From the NCBI RefSeq assembly GCF_001642955.1, contig NZ_LWSK01000060.1:1-34675 (forward strand): a stretch of DNA of 34,675 nt, written 5' to 3'. The DNA is from Rubripirellula obstinata (GTDB lineage: Bacteria > Planctomycetota > Planctomycetia > Pirellulales > Pirellulaceae). Below are positions 8,828-16,199 of this stretch, piece by piece. The notes under the pieces were generated by a model that was not told the origin of the DNA, ran no database searches, and worked only from the letters and a program-made list of their open reading frames with translations. Each line of letters begins with the position of its first letter. Position 1 is the stretch's first letter. Both the position numbers and the translations under genes were made by a program.

Positions 8828-10318
8828 ATGTTTATTGAAAATCCTGACGTCGTTCTAATTGGCAGCGGAGTGATGTCCGCTAACCTTGGCGCACTTCTCA
8901 AAAGAATTTCGCCCGACCTGAAGATCCAACTTTTTGAAGCGTCCAGCGAACTGGCCCAGGAAAGTTCCAACGCTTGGAATAACGCCGGAACTGGACACGC
9001 TGGTTTGTGCGAACTGAGCTACACGCCCGATCAGAATGCGGACGGTTCAGTTGATGTTACGACCGCGGTAAAGATCTTTGAACAGTTCGAGCAATCACGA
9101 CAATTCTGGGCTCACGCGGTCGCATCGGGAATGATTGACACACCGAGCGACTTCATTAATCCGGTGCCCCATATCAGTTTTGTTCACGGGCAAACACAAG
9201 TTGATTTCCTAACGGCTCGTCACGCCGCGTTGTCAAAGCATCATTTCTTTGACCAGATGGAATTCACAACCGATCCAAATGTGATCCGCGATTGGGCACC
9301 GTTGTTGGTCAACGGCCGCGCCGACATGCCCATCGCCGCCACTCGCGTGATGGACGGAACGGACGTCAACTTTGGTGAGATCTCGCGGAAACTGATTCAT
9401 TGGCTAGGCGAACGTGACGGATGCAATGTCGCAACCGATGCTCGCGTGACCGACCTGACACGGACTGCTCGCGGATGGGATGTCAAAGTCAAAAACACCG
9501 TCACTGGTGCTCAGTCGGTAACCTCGGCCAAGTTTGTCTTTGTCGGTGCGGGTGGCGGCAGCTTGCCTCTGCTGCAGAAATCCGGCATTCCTGAAAGTAA
9601 AGGTTTCGGCGGCTTCCCCATCGGCGGCCAGTGGATGGTTTGCGACAACCCAGATCTCGTCGCCCAGCACCAAGCGAAGGTCTACGGGCAAGCACAAGAA
9701 GAAGCACCCACCATGGCTGTGCCTCACTTGGACACGCGAGTCATCGATGGAAAGAAGTCGCTTTTGTTCGGTCCGTTCGCGGCGTGGACAACCAAGTTCT
9801 TGAAGGATCAGGGCAGCCTGGGCGATCTACCGTTTTCGATCCGTCCCGACAATATCCTTTCGCTCTTGAAAGTCGGCGCGTACAACATTCCGCTGGTCAA
9901 GTACCTGATCAAAGAAGGGACGCAGAGCATGAGCAAACGCGTCAAGCTGCTGCGAACCTTTTACCCGGAGGTCAACGAAAGTGACTGGCGGCTGGAGAGC
10001 GCCGGCATTCGCGTTCAGGCGATCAAGCGAGAAGATGGCGAAGCAGGGATCGTCCACTTCGGCACTGAAATTGTCACCGATCAAGACAAGTCAATTTCAG
10101 CTTTGTTGGGTGCATCGCCCGGTGCGTCCGTATCAGTCGCCTTGATGCTAGAACTGATCAAAGAATGCATGCCGAATCTGTTGGAATCCGCCGAAGCGTC
10201 AGAGACGCTAAAGCAGATGATCCCAACGCATGACGTCCCGCTACAAGAGCCATCGCAGGCAGATCACTTCCGCGAAGTCCACCAAGGCTGCACAGAGTTA
10301 TTGCAACTAACCGTTTGA
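8828..10318 (+). CDS. Malate:quinone oxidoreductase-family flavoprotein (possible lactate:quinone oxidoreductase)
   Basis: A 496-residue FAD enzyme of the MQO family, membrane-associated, passing electrons from a 2-hydroxy acid to quinone. The N-terminal dinucleotide fold VVLIGSGVMSANLG and the family hallmarks SSNAWNNAGTGHAGLCELSY, VPHISFVHG, FVGAGGGSLPLLQKSGIPES, FPIGGQWMV and LLGASPGASVSVALML are all visible. By homology the default call is malate dehydrogenase (quinone). It is the last gene of the rhamnose operon, only 2 nt after the aldolase stop. S. aureus Lqo shows that this family includes L-lactate:quinone oxidoreductases. Oxidation of rhamnose-derived lactate to pyruvate is therefore an attractive inference. 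The family is sure; the substrate is open. Confidence 0.9.
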   Translation: MFIENPDVVLIGSGVMSANLGALLKRISPDLKIQLFEASSELAQESSNAWNNAGTGHAGLCELSYTPDQNADGSVDVTTAVKIFEQFEQSRQFWAHAVASGMIDTPSDFINPVPHISFVHGQTQVDFLTARHAALSKHHFFDQMEFTTDPNVIRDWAPLLVNGRADMPIAATRVMDGTDVNFGEISRKLIHWLGERDGCNVATDARVTDLTRTARGWDVKVKNTVTGAQSVTSAKFVFVGAGGGSLPLLQKSGIPESKGFGGFPIGGQWMVCDNPDLVAQHQAKVYGQAQEEAPTMAVPHLDTRVIDGKKSLLFGPFAAWTTKFLKDQGSLGDLPFSIRPDNILSLLKVGAYNIPLVKYLIKEGTQSMSKRVKLLRTFYPEVNESDWRLESAGIRVQAIKREDGEAGIVHFGTEIVTDQDKSISALLGASPGASVSVALMLELIKECMPNLLESAEASETLKQMIPTHDVPLQEPSQADHFREVHQGCTELLQLTV

Positions 10319-10334
10319 CCCAATAGACCCAGAT

Positions 10335-10420
10335 GTAGGCCGTAGCGAGCCTTAAGCGAGTTACGGCAACACCGCTGATGCCGCCAATGCCGTAACTCGC
10401 TAAGGCTCGCTACGGCCTAC
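10335..10420. repeat. Palindromic intergenic repeat, family A, copy 2
   Basis: An 86-bp copy of the element at 36-111, with GTAGGCCGTAGCGAGCCT as left arm and its reverse complement as right arm. The inner pair GCGAGTTACGGCA / TGCCGTAACTCGC surrounds the loop. It lies 16 nt after the stop of the last rhamnose gene, in a convergent gap, where it could end transcripts from both sides. Confidence 0.92.
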
Positions 10421-10462
10421 TTTGCTCGTCGGCGTGATGATCCACGGCTAGATCCGATAGAT

Positions 10463-10548
10463 GTAGGCCGTAGCGAGCCTAAGCGAGTTACGGCAGCACC
10501 GCTGATGCCCGCCGATGCCGTAACTCGCTAAGGCTCGCTACGGCCTAC
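10463..10548. repeat. Palindromic intergenic repeat, family A, copy 3
   Basis: A second 86-bp copy in the same convergent gap, 42 bp after copy 2 and almost identical to it, including the CACCGCTGATGCC loop segment. It ends 9 bp before the stop of the vWA gene on the minus strand. Near-identity and tight pairing suggest recent local duplication. Confidence 0.92.
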
Positions 10549-10557
10549 TTTGGGAAC

Positions 10558-11889
10558 TCAATGCAAGGCCCGGAATTCGCCGCCTGATTCGGACGCAAGC
10601 GTCTTTAAGAACGTTTCGGTGGGGCCGCTGACGGACACGCCGATTGTGTTGAAATTCACGTGACGGAAACGATTGCGATGCAGGATATCTTGGACGATCT
10701 TCGTCGGCGCGATGATTGGACCGACCGTTGGTTGGCCATCGGTTAGCAAATATACGGCTTCCAGGTCATCGGAAAACTCAATTGAATTGCGAAGCGCCGT
10801 GTACGTGTTGGTTTTATCACCAAAACTTAAACGCTTGATAAACTTGATCGCCTCCAATTTGTTTTCCTCACTGGCAGCGACCAAGTCCTCGCGCCAAGTT
10901 CGCACCACCGTTTCGTAAAACATGATTGCAAACTCGGTGTCGGGATCCAGGTCGGTGATCGCGCGAATCAATTCCACCTTCGCACGTTGCAACCGTGTCA
11001 TGCCCGCCGAATACTCTTCCATGCTGCCGGAATGATCGATGATGAACATCAAACGCTTGGCATACAGTTCCATCCCGTAGTACTGCCGCTTTTTAGAAAA
11101 ACGCAATCGGTCCAACGATTCCGAAGACCCACTTGATGGTTGCAGCACAATGCTTGTTTTTTTCGCTGGTTCAGTTGACTCACTTTTCTGTTCGGAAAGC
11201 CGAGTCGCCGGTTTTGTCATGGACTCTTTCCAAGCGTGGTAGCGATCTAGATCCTCACCAAAATCGCTTTCCTCGACTTCATCAAGCAATCGATCGATCT
11301 CGTGCCGCAATTGGCCGTCAAAGTCGTGACGCCAATCCGTCAAAATTTCAATCGCGAGCGGATCTTCCATCTGAGCGAGGGATCGAACGAGGTTGAATCG
11401 ATAGCCGTAGGTGAGGTCAAACGCGGGGTCGGATTTCAAATTCGCAATCGCTTCAATGGCATTTGAAAACTTGTTCTTCCCTAGCACGTCGGCGGCCAAC
11501 ATCGATATCCCCGAATGCTTGTTCGACAACAGTTCGATCAAACACTCCCCGGCATCTTCTCGCTGCGTCGATCCGATCAGATACAATTGGCCAGTGATGC
11601 TGATCGGAGGCATCGCCGGTAATTCGCCTTCGTCAACCTTCAATTCTGATTCAAGCTGCTTGCAGTTCAGTTTCGCTGCTTCGATCAACTCGGGAAGATA
11701 ACGGAAGGTATTCCTTGCCGATTGCTGAATTTCCATCGTCGCCTGCTGGCGAATCGCTTCCGACTTGCCGGTCAATCTCGCCAAGACTCGCCGATCCAGC
11801 CTTCCGGGCACCGCCGCAAAGACGGTGGTGCAAAACATCAGGGTAAATAAACCGAATGCGATCGCGACGAGCCTATTCTGACTTCGCAT
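10558..11889 (-). CDS. Secreted HEAT-like/von Willebrand factor A domain protein
   Basis: A 443-residue exported protein. The start is ATG 11889, giving a signal peptide (MRSQNRLVAIAFGLFTLMFC then TTVFAAVPG); upstream in-frame codons to 12072 look non-coding. Residues about 30-200 are helical and HEAT-like (LIELLSNKHSGISMLAADVL, YRFNLVRSLAQMEDPLAIEI). A vWA domain occupies about residues 265-443 with the MIDAS motif DHSGSM, the threonine loop DKTNTYTAL and the LTDGQP aspartate, so metal-dependent ligand binding should be intact. Function unknown; such planctomycete proteins are thought to mediate protein-protein contacts at the envelope. It is the last minus-strand gene of the region and converges on the rhamnose operon. 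Low homology information beyond domains. Confidence 0.85.
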   Translation of the reverse strand: MRSQNRLVAIAFGLFTLMFCTTVFAAVPGRLDRRVLARLTGKSEAIRQQATMEIQQSARNTFRYLPELIEAAKLNCKQLESELKVDEGELPAMPPISITGQLYLIGSTQREDAGECLIELLSNKHSGISMLAADVLGKNKFSNAIEAIANLKSDPAFDLTYGYRFNLVRSLAQMEDPLAIEILTDWRHDFDGQLRHEIDRLLDEVEESDFGEDLDRYHAWKESMTKPATRLSEQKSESTEPAKKTSIVLQPSSGSSESLDRLRFSKKRQYYGMELYAKRLMFIIDHSGSMEEYSAGMTRLQRAKVELIRAITDLDPDTEFAIMFYETVVRTWREDLVAASEENKLEAIKFIKRLSFGDKTNTYTALRNSIEFSDDLEAVYLLTDGQPTVGPIIAPTKIVQDILHRNRFRHVNFNTIGVSVSGPTETFLKTLASESGGEFRALH

Positions 11890-11944
11890 GGTCAAAATTC
11901 CGACGGGGTAGCGGGCGCAGGCACGCCAATCAGCAGACGTTTTT

Positions 11945-12018
11945 GTAGGCCGTAGCGAGTGAAACGAGTTACGGCATTCTGCAGCCCTACTGTAACACGC
12001 TCCACTTTCACGTCCTAT
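11945..12018. repeat. Palindromic intergenic repeat, family A, decayed copy
   Basis: The left half (11945-11976) is a good match to the family (GTAGGCCGTAGCGAG then CGAGTTACGGCA). The right arm is degenerate but alignable (TGTAACACGCT ... CACGTCCTAT ending 12018). It lies 56 nt upstream of the vWA gene start rather than at a 3' end. Confidence 0.7.
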
Positions 12019-12384
12019 TTTTTTGAGCCTCCAGCCGATTAGCTTGCCTGCACCCGGCAGTAGCGTGGACAAATACTAAGTATACCGATCTCGCCGAGCA
12101 TTTGTGCATGTTTAATCATCCGATGCAGGGAAACTCACTTTTCAATCTGGGTTGGGCACTGAAATCCTAAACCGCTTAGGCTGTGAATAGATGAGCAATT
12201 CAAAAACTTAAACTTCAGCTATCACGGCGAAAGTTTAAGTTGAAGTTCAAGTTTACGTTTAAGAATGAGCTAAGTTCACAGCTTAGCTGCGTTAGCAAGG
12301 GATTCGCGATATCCCTTGCTAACGCTGCAGGTTGCGAAAAATGCCCAGCTTCGAAGAGTGAGTTGCTCTGTCATCCGAGTGTCG
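12019..12384. other. Gene-free interval with imperfect large inverted repeat
   Basis: No supportable ORF. From about 12170 to 12288 there is an AT-rich imperfect inverted repeat: TAGGCTGTGAA at 12179-12189 faces TTCACAGCTTA at 12275-12285, GAGCAATT faces AATGAGC, and AACTTAAACTT-like tracts fill the centre. A small palindrome AGCTAAG/CTTAGCT sits at 12268-12288. The promoter of the vWA gene should also lie here, but I see no clear one. Confidence 0.6.
12289..12325. terminator. Perfect 15-bp hairpin, possible terminator
   Basis: GCGTTAGCAAGGGAT (12289-12303) pairs perfectly with ATCCCTTGCTAACGC (12311-12325) over a 7-nt loop. It lies 60 nt downstream of the small secreted-protein gene (minus strand, stop at 12385), a reasonable terminator position. 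No T-tract follows on either strand, so factor-independent termination is uncertain. Confidence 0.5.
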
Positions 12385-12762
12385 CTATCGGTAATACACC
12401 GCTGCGAAATAACCATCGCGACCTCGTGCGACTCTAGCCCCGACCATGGGCCTCCGGCCGTAGAAACTTGCGTTGCGGATCGCTTGCCTTGCGGAATACG
12501 ACGAATAGCCGACTCCTTCGTACCTGGCACCCACCGGCAACGCACCGCTGCCGACGTGACGCATTCCGTAGCGAGCGTTGGAGTAACGAGACTTGTAGGG
12601 TTTGCGTAGCCGGTTGATACCGATCGCCGCCATCTTGCGACTCTTCTGCGCGGCCATCTCCTTAACGCTTAGCGAACTGGTCCGCGACTTAACGCGCTGT
12701 GCCGACGCATCGCCGGGTATCACAAACGAGATCATCAGCAGGGTCAAAAAAAACAGAATCAT
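12385..12762 (-). CDS. Small basic secreted protein, unknown function
   Basis: A 125-residue protein starting at ATG 12762 with a clear signal peptide (MILFFLTLLMISFVIPGDAS, then AQ cleavage). The mature part of about 100 residues is rich in Arg, Tyr, Gly and Ser (SRYSNARYGMRHVGSG, GVGYSSYSARQAIRN, GRRPMVGARVARGRDGYF) and contains no cysteine. An upstream ATG at 12846 adds 28 residues that would spoil the signal peptide, so I reject it. I recognise no family. The basic, tyrosine-rich composition could suit binding to polysaccharide or other envelope polymers; that is speculation. It is separated by about 255 bp from the upstream gene, so it is probably transcribed separately. Confidence 0.65.
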   Translation of the reverse strand: MILFFLTLLMISFVIPGDASAQRVKSRTSSLSVKEMAAQKSRKMAAIGINRLRKPYKSRYSNARYGMRHVGSGALPVGARYEGVGYSSYSARQAIRNASFYGRRPMVGARVARGRDGYFAAVYYR

Positions 12763-13016
12763 CCTGGGGTGTACATGAAGAGGAACATGAACACACGACA
12801 ACTGACGCAGCAACATTGCAGCGTTTCCTAGACAAATAAACAGCAAGCCTCTCGCGTTTCCATGCGAAACAACTTAGACAAGATCTTTCAAACGCCCCCG
12901 ATCGAATCCCGTCATAAAAAGGCCGATGCGTTTGCACTAGTCAAACGATTTGTCCAACGATTCGTGAAATCAAGACACCCTTCTGGGCGAAGCTCGTTAT
13001 CGAACTTGAAAACACT
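12763..13016. other. Gene-free interval
   Basis: About 254 bp between two minus-strand genes. I see no supportable coding region, repeat or strong hairpin. It should hold the promoter of the small secreted-protein gene, which I cannot pinpoint. A plus-strand ORF from 12862 runs antisense into the next gene and is rejected. Confidence 0.5.
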
Positions 13017-13544
13017 TTACTTATCAAAAAAGTTCACCAGTGTTCCGCGATGGACAGATGGTGAAACGGCCGACGACTCTTCAATGGACAAAGTATCAGG
13101 CCCGCTTGAGGGACGAACCTTTACGTATCCCGAAATCGTGACGATGACTGTCGCCAAAATCACTAACACAGTCAGATAAAACTTTCGGCTGTTACGAATG
13201 AACGCCAACTTGTTGCTGCGCCCCACCATCGCTGCCGCTAAAAAGAAAACCGCAAACGCTAGGATCATCTTTGTCCCCACCAAAGCGTGGTAAAGTCCAT
13301 CGCCTTTATGGTTAGGCATCGCTCGGAAGTAGTTGTAAAAACCGCTGATCAGAAACAACGCAACACCACCGTGAACGAAACGTTTCCACCGACCCGTGAT
13401 CGATGCCAGCAGTGATTGGTGAACCGATTCGTCAAGCGTTTTTGCCGACGGCATCAACACCAACAACGTAAAAACGCTGCCGCCAACCAAGGTGATCGCG
13501 GTGGCGATATGAACAATTCGAGAAACAACGTCAATCCAAAACAT
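13017..13544 (-). CDS. Four-helix integral membrane protein (CopD-like)
   Basis: A 175-residue membrane protein with four hydrophobic segments: IVHIATAITLVGGSVFTLLV, FVHGGVALFLISGFYNYF, LVGTKMILAFAVFFLAAAMV and KFYLTVLVILATVIVTISGY. Histidines at the start of helices 1 and 2 and the overall layout recall the CopD/putative copper-resistance membrane domain, but this is a weak resemblance and I would not infer copper transport. A soluble tail of about 30 residues ends in VNFFDK. Start ATG 13544. It lies 39 nt downstream of the TolQ-like gene on the same strand and is probably the last gene of that operon. Confidence 0.75.
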   Translation of the reverse strand: MFWIDVVSRIVHIATAITLVGGSVFTLLVLMPSAKTLDESVHQSLLASITGRWKRFVHGGVALFLISGFYNYFRAMPNHKGDGLYHALVGTKMILAFAVFFLAAAMVGRSNKLAFIRNSRKFYLTVLVILATVIVTISGYVKVRPSSGPDTLSIEESSAVSPSVHRGTLVNFFDK

Positions 13545-13583
13545 GAGCTTGCTTGTTGCGAAAGTGAAGGGGGTTTTTGATGT

Positions 13584-14318
13584 TTATTTGGGTGGCTTGG
13601 CCGCCGTTGCGGAACGTGTGCGGACCGGGCGTCTTTTAATCGGGGCAAGTGCATGCTGCGACTGATAAGCGACTTCGGCAATCAACGCGTCCACTCGATT
13701 TCGACACACCGCGTAAATCGCCAGCGATGGGATCGCAACGATCAGTCCGCCCACTGTTGTGACCAACGCTTGATAAATGCCCTCAGCCAAATCGCCCGCA
13801 CCGGCTGCACCACGCGTGGTTGCGACTTGTTGAAAGGCAAAGATCATCCCGACCACCGTCCCCAGCAATCCTACCATCGGGGCAATGTTGCCGATCACCG
13901 ACAAGTATTCAATCCGTCGCATTAAACGCGCAGCTTGCGCAGCCAGAGAATCTTCCACAGCTTTCTCAACTTCGCTCCAGCCCATCTCCCATTCCGACAA
14001 ACCGCTCAACAACACCACGCTCAACACGCTAGGGCTTCGCCGGCACGCTGCATCAGCTTCGGCGACATGACCGGCCAGCAACGATTGCCGAACCGCGTCG
14101 GCTGTTCCATCAGGAATAATTTCACCACGGCGCAGCGACATCGCTTGATCAAAAACCAAGTACGCCGCACCGACGCTTAGCCCAAACAAAACCATCAGGA
14201 TCATCAAGCCAGGAACGCCGCCGCTAAAAATGATGTCCAGCATCCCAGCCGAACCCTGGTCATCAACGGCGGTCGATGCCTGCGCGATTAAACTGCCGAT
14301 AAAGTTGGCAGACATCAT
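13584..14318 (-). CDS. TolQ/ExbB/MotA-like proton-channel subunit
   Basis: A 244-residue inner-membrane protein of the MotA/TolQ/ExbB superfamily. There is a first membrane helix at about residues 33-55 (GLMILMVLFGLSVGAAYLVF), a cytoplasmic helical loop, then the signature helix IAPMVGLLGTVVGMIFAFQQ and a final helix (ALVTTVGGLIVAIPSLAIYA). In known systems such subunits pentamerise around two ExbD/TolR/MotB-like proteins to make an ion-driven motor. No ExbD/TolR-like gene lies beside it; instead its ATG overlaps the stop of a membrane GTPase gene by 4 nt (ATGA), indicating translational coupling. The C-terminal tail (PIKRRPVRTRSATAAKPPK) is basic. The motor role is inferred from family; the partner is unknown. 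Confidence 0.88.
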   Translation of the reverse strand: MMSANFIGSLIAQASTAVDDQGSAGMLDIIFSGGVPGLMILMVLFGLSVGAAYLVFDQAMSLRRGEIIPDGTADAVRQSLLAGHVAEADAACRRSPSVLSVVLLSGLSEWEMGWSEVEKAVEDSLAAQAARLMRRIEYLSVIGNIAPMVGLLGTVVGMIFAFQQVATTRGAAGAGDLAEGIYQALVTTVGGLIVAIPSLAIYAVCRNRVDALIAEVAYQSQHALAPIKRRPVRTRSATAAKPPK

Positions 14319-16174
14319 GCCGACTCTCCTTCATCAGACGCACCAGCCGACAACAAAAACTCAGCATCGGCAAGCAGCGGTTCGTCCCAATGCAATCGCA
14401 GGACGCCTTCTTTCTGCAATCGGTCAATCGTCTCGCGGTGCCGTTGCCGAATCACCTCTTCCGCGTCCTGAACCCGGCGACGACTTTGCGACCAAGACAA
14501 AACCGCCATTGCAAATAAAGCGGTAGGCAAGATCGACAGAATCAGGCTGGTCAACATCATCGCAAAATCAGGCTTGGGAAACTTGTCCAGGTCACCCGCA
14601 AAATCTCGCAGAGTCAAAAAGCTCGCATCGAAGTAACCGCGATACAGCGCGATCACCGGCCCGGACATCAGCAACCAGAAAATTGCGGTCCCGATCATCC
14701 CACACACCATTGCCGTGGTCGATGAAAACGAGATTCGATTGACCTCTTCTTCAAAGATCTGCTCGGATTTTTCTTGCAAAGTATCAATGCCTGCCAACGA
14801 GGCAACTTCACCGGTAACGTCGCGATCAGTCAGTGAAGTTGACACGTCCTGTTTCTCATGCCGCAGCTTTGACAATTCATGTCGAAAATTAACCGCCAGC
14901 GGCCCCAACCGGTCGGCCACTGCCGCAGCACTCCGCCGCCGCAACCCGTCGCGAATATCATCACTCGCATCGCGGTCGGTGGTCAGGTTTTTGGCTGATG
15001 TCCAAACGGCACCGACCAGTGACGGAAGCGAACCCGACAACGTCATCAGCACTCGGTCCCAAGCACCGTGCGTCAGGTTCAGCAGCCCCAACTGAGTCCG
15101 ATAGGGGAACCAAAACCCAGCCGTTTCGGTTAACAGGTTCAAACGCAATCGCGACCGCACCGCCGCGCGAAGCGAACTGCTGTTGCCGACCAATGATTCC
15201 GCAACCTCCGTCGGCAGTGCTTTTGCTTCGCGGTTGAGCCGCGTGACGGCACCTGTTAGGTCAGGCAAATGATCGACCAGCGTTGCATGCAGTGCCCATC
15301 GAAACCTCGCATCAATGGCCGAAAGTCGAGTACTACGACGACGGTCGCCTTCCCATGAACTACCAATTTCCAACTGAAGACTTTCAGCAATCTTTCTAGC
15401 TGCTTCCTTTCCGACGGCTTCTTCACCGCCTCCGTTTTCGCCAGAGCCGCTGCTGACATCAAAGTCTTCCACCACCACGGCCGGCGCGATCTTACTGGTC
15501 GGCGCGATACTTCGCATGTGAGCGACGAACGCTTCAATGTCGGCACCAAGCGTGTTGTCGTTCTCTCGACTTCGCACCGCATTGACCACCGGGATCACGA
15601 TCGTGCCCTCGCTAGCCGCCGTGGTCAACGAAACAGTTTTGCTACGCAGTTGGTCTCGACGCACGACCATCAACAACACCGACGCAAGCGAAAGAGCTCG
15701 CTGAGCCACCGCAGCAATCGCGCGGCGTTCGTCAGTCAAGCCTGGTGCATCGACCAACAAGTACGGCATTCCGATCGATTCCATTTCGGCCGCCGGACAT
15801 TGCAAAAACGTTTCGTGTCGCGTGTCCATGTCGGCTGGCGGAAAAGGTCCAATCCAAACCAGCTTTTCAGTCGCTTCATCCAAATTGTTTCCACTTCGCA
15901 CGGCACTGGCAGCCGAAGAACCGCGAATCATTTGTCGAATCAGCCATGATTTCCCCTGTCCCGTTGCGCCGACGACAGCAATGACGGTCAAGCCACGGCT
16001 ACGATCGTCCAGAATCATGCGGCGGGCTTCGTTGTGCTGGTCACACAACTCGATGACCTCGCGTCCCGCTTCGCTTTCGCCCAGCACGCTTGCAGCGGAC
16101 CGCCGCACACGCGACAAAAACACCTGTCCCGGCGGAGTGATCGATGGATCGTCACTTGAATCGTTCAAGTTCAT
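14315..16174 (-). CDS. Membrane-anchored P-loop GTPase (GTPase B)
   Basis: About 619 residues from ATG 16174 (a TTG at 16183 adds three). A Walker A motif GATGQGKS lies near residue 70 and a DAPG switch motif in LLVDAPGLTDERRA near residue 145. The base-specificity region reads PVVNAVRSR instead of canonical NKxD, so nucleotide preference is uncertain. The middle (about 280-480) is helical. Two hydrophobic segments near the C-terminus (MVCGMIGTAIFWLLMSG, and LTSLILSILPTALFAMAVLS) suggest a hairpin or two-pass membrane anchor, followed by an Arg/Glu-rich tail. The layout recalls bacterial dynamin-like or YfjP-type GTPases, but I do not recognise a named family. It is 25 nt downstream of a second GTPase and overlaps the TolQ-like gene by 4 nt, so the three products probably work together. 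Confidence 0.75.
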   Translation of the reverse strand: MNLNDSSDDPSITPPGQVFLSRVRRSAASVLGESEAGREVIELCDQHNEARRMILDDRSRGLTVIAVVGATGQGKSWLIRQMIRGSSAASAVRSGNNLDEATEKLVWIGPFPPADMDTRHETFLQCPAAEMESIGMPYLLVDAPGLTDERRAIAAVAQRALSLASVLLMVVRRDQLRSKTVSLTTAASEGTIVIPVVNAVRSRENDNTLGADIEAFVAHMRSIAPTSKIAPAVVVEDFDVSSGSGENGGGEEAVGKEAARKIAESLQLEIGSSWEGDRRRSTRLSAIDARFRWALHATLVDHLPDLTGAVTRLNREAKALPTEVAESLVGNSSSLRAAVRSRLRLNLLTETAGFWFPYRTQLGLLNLTHGAWDRVLMTLSGSLPSLVGAVWTSAKNLTTDRDASDDIRDGLRRRSAAAVADRLGPLAVNFRHELSKLRHEKQDVSTSLTDRDVTGEVASLAGIDTLQEKSEQIFEEEVNRISFSSTTAMVCGMIGTAIFWLLMSGPVIALYRGYFDASFLTLRDFAGDLDKFPKPDFAMMLTSLILSILPTALFAMAVLSWSQSRRRVQDAEEVIRQRHRETIDRLQKEGVLRLHWDEPLLADAEFLLSAGASDEGESA

Positions 16175-16199
16175 TCTTTTCAATGTGAGTGAAAGTTAC

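Noticed and set aside
1-10550. Bacterial microcompartment locus for rhamnose/fucose, as known in planctomycetes
   Set aside because: No shell protein, pduP-like or signature enzyme gene is present; the aldehyde dehydrogenase here is a full-length soluble type.
11890-12072. 61-residue N-terminal extension of the vWA protein
   Set aside because: It would bury the signal peptide, and it overlaps the decayed family A repeat.
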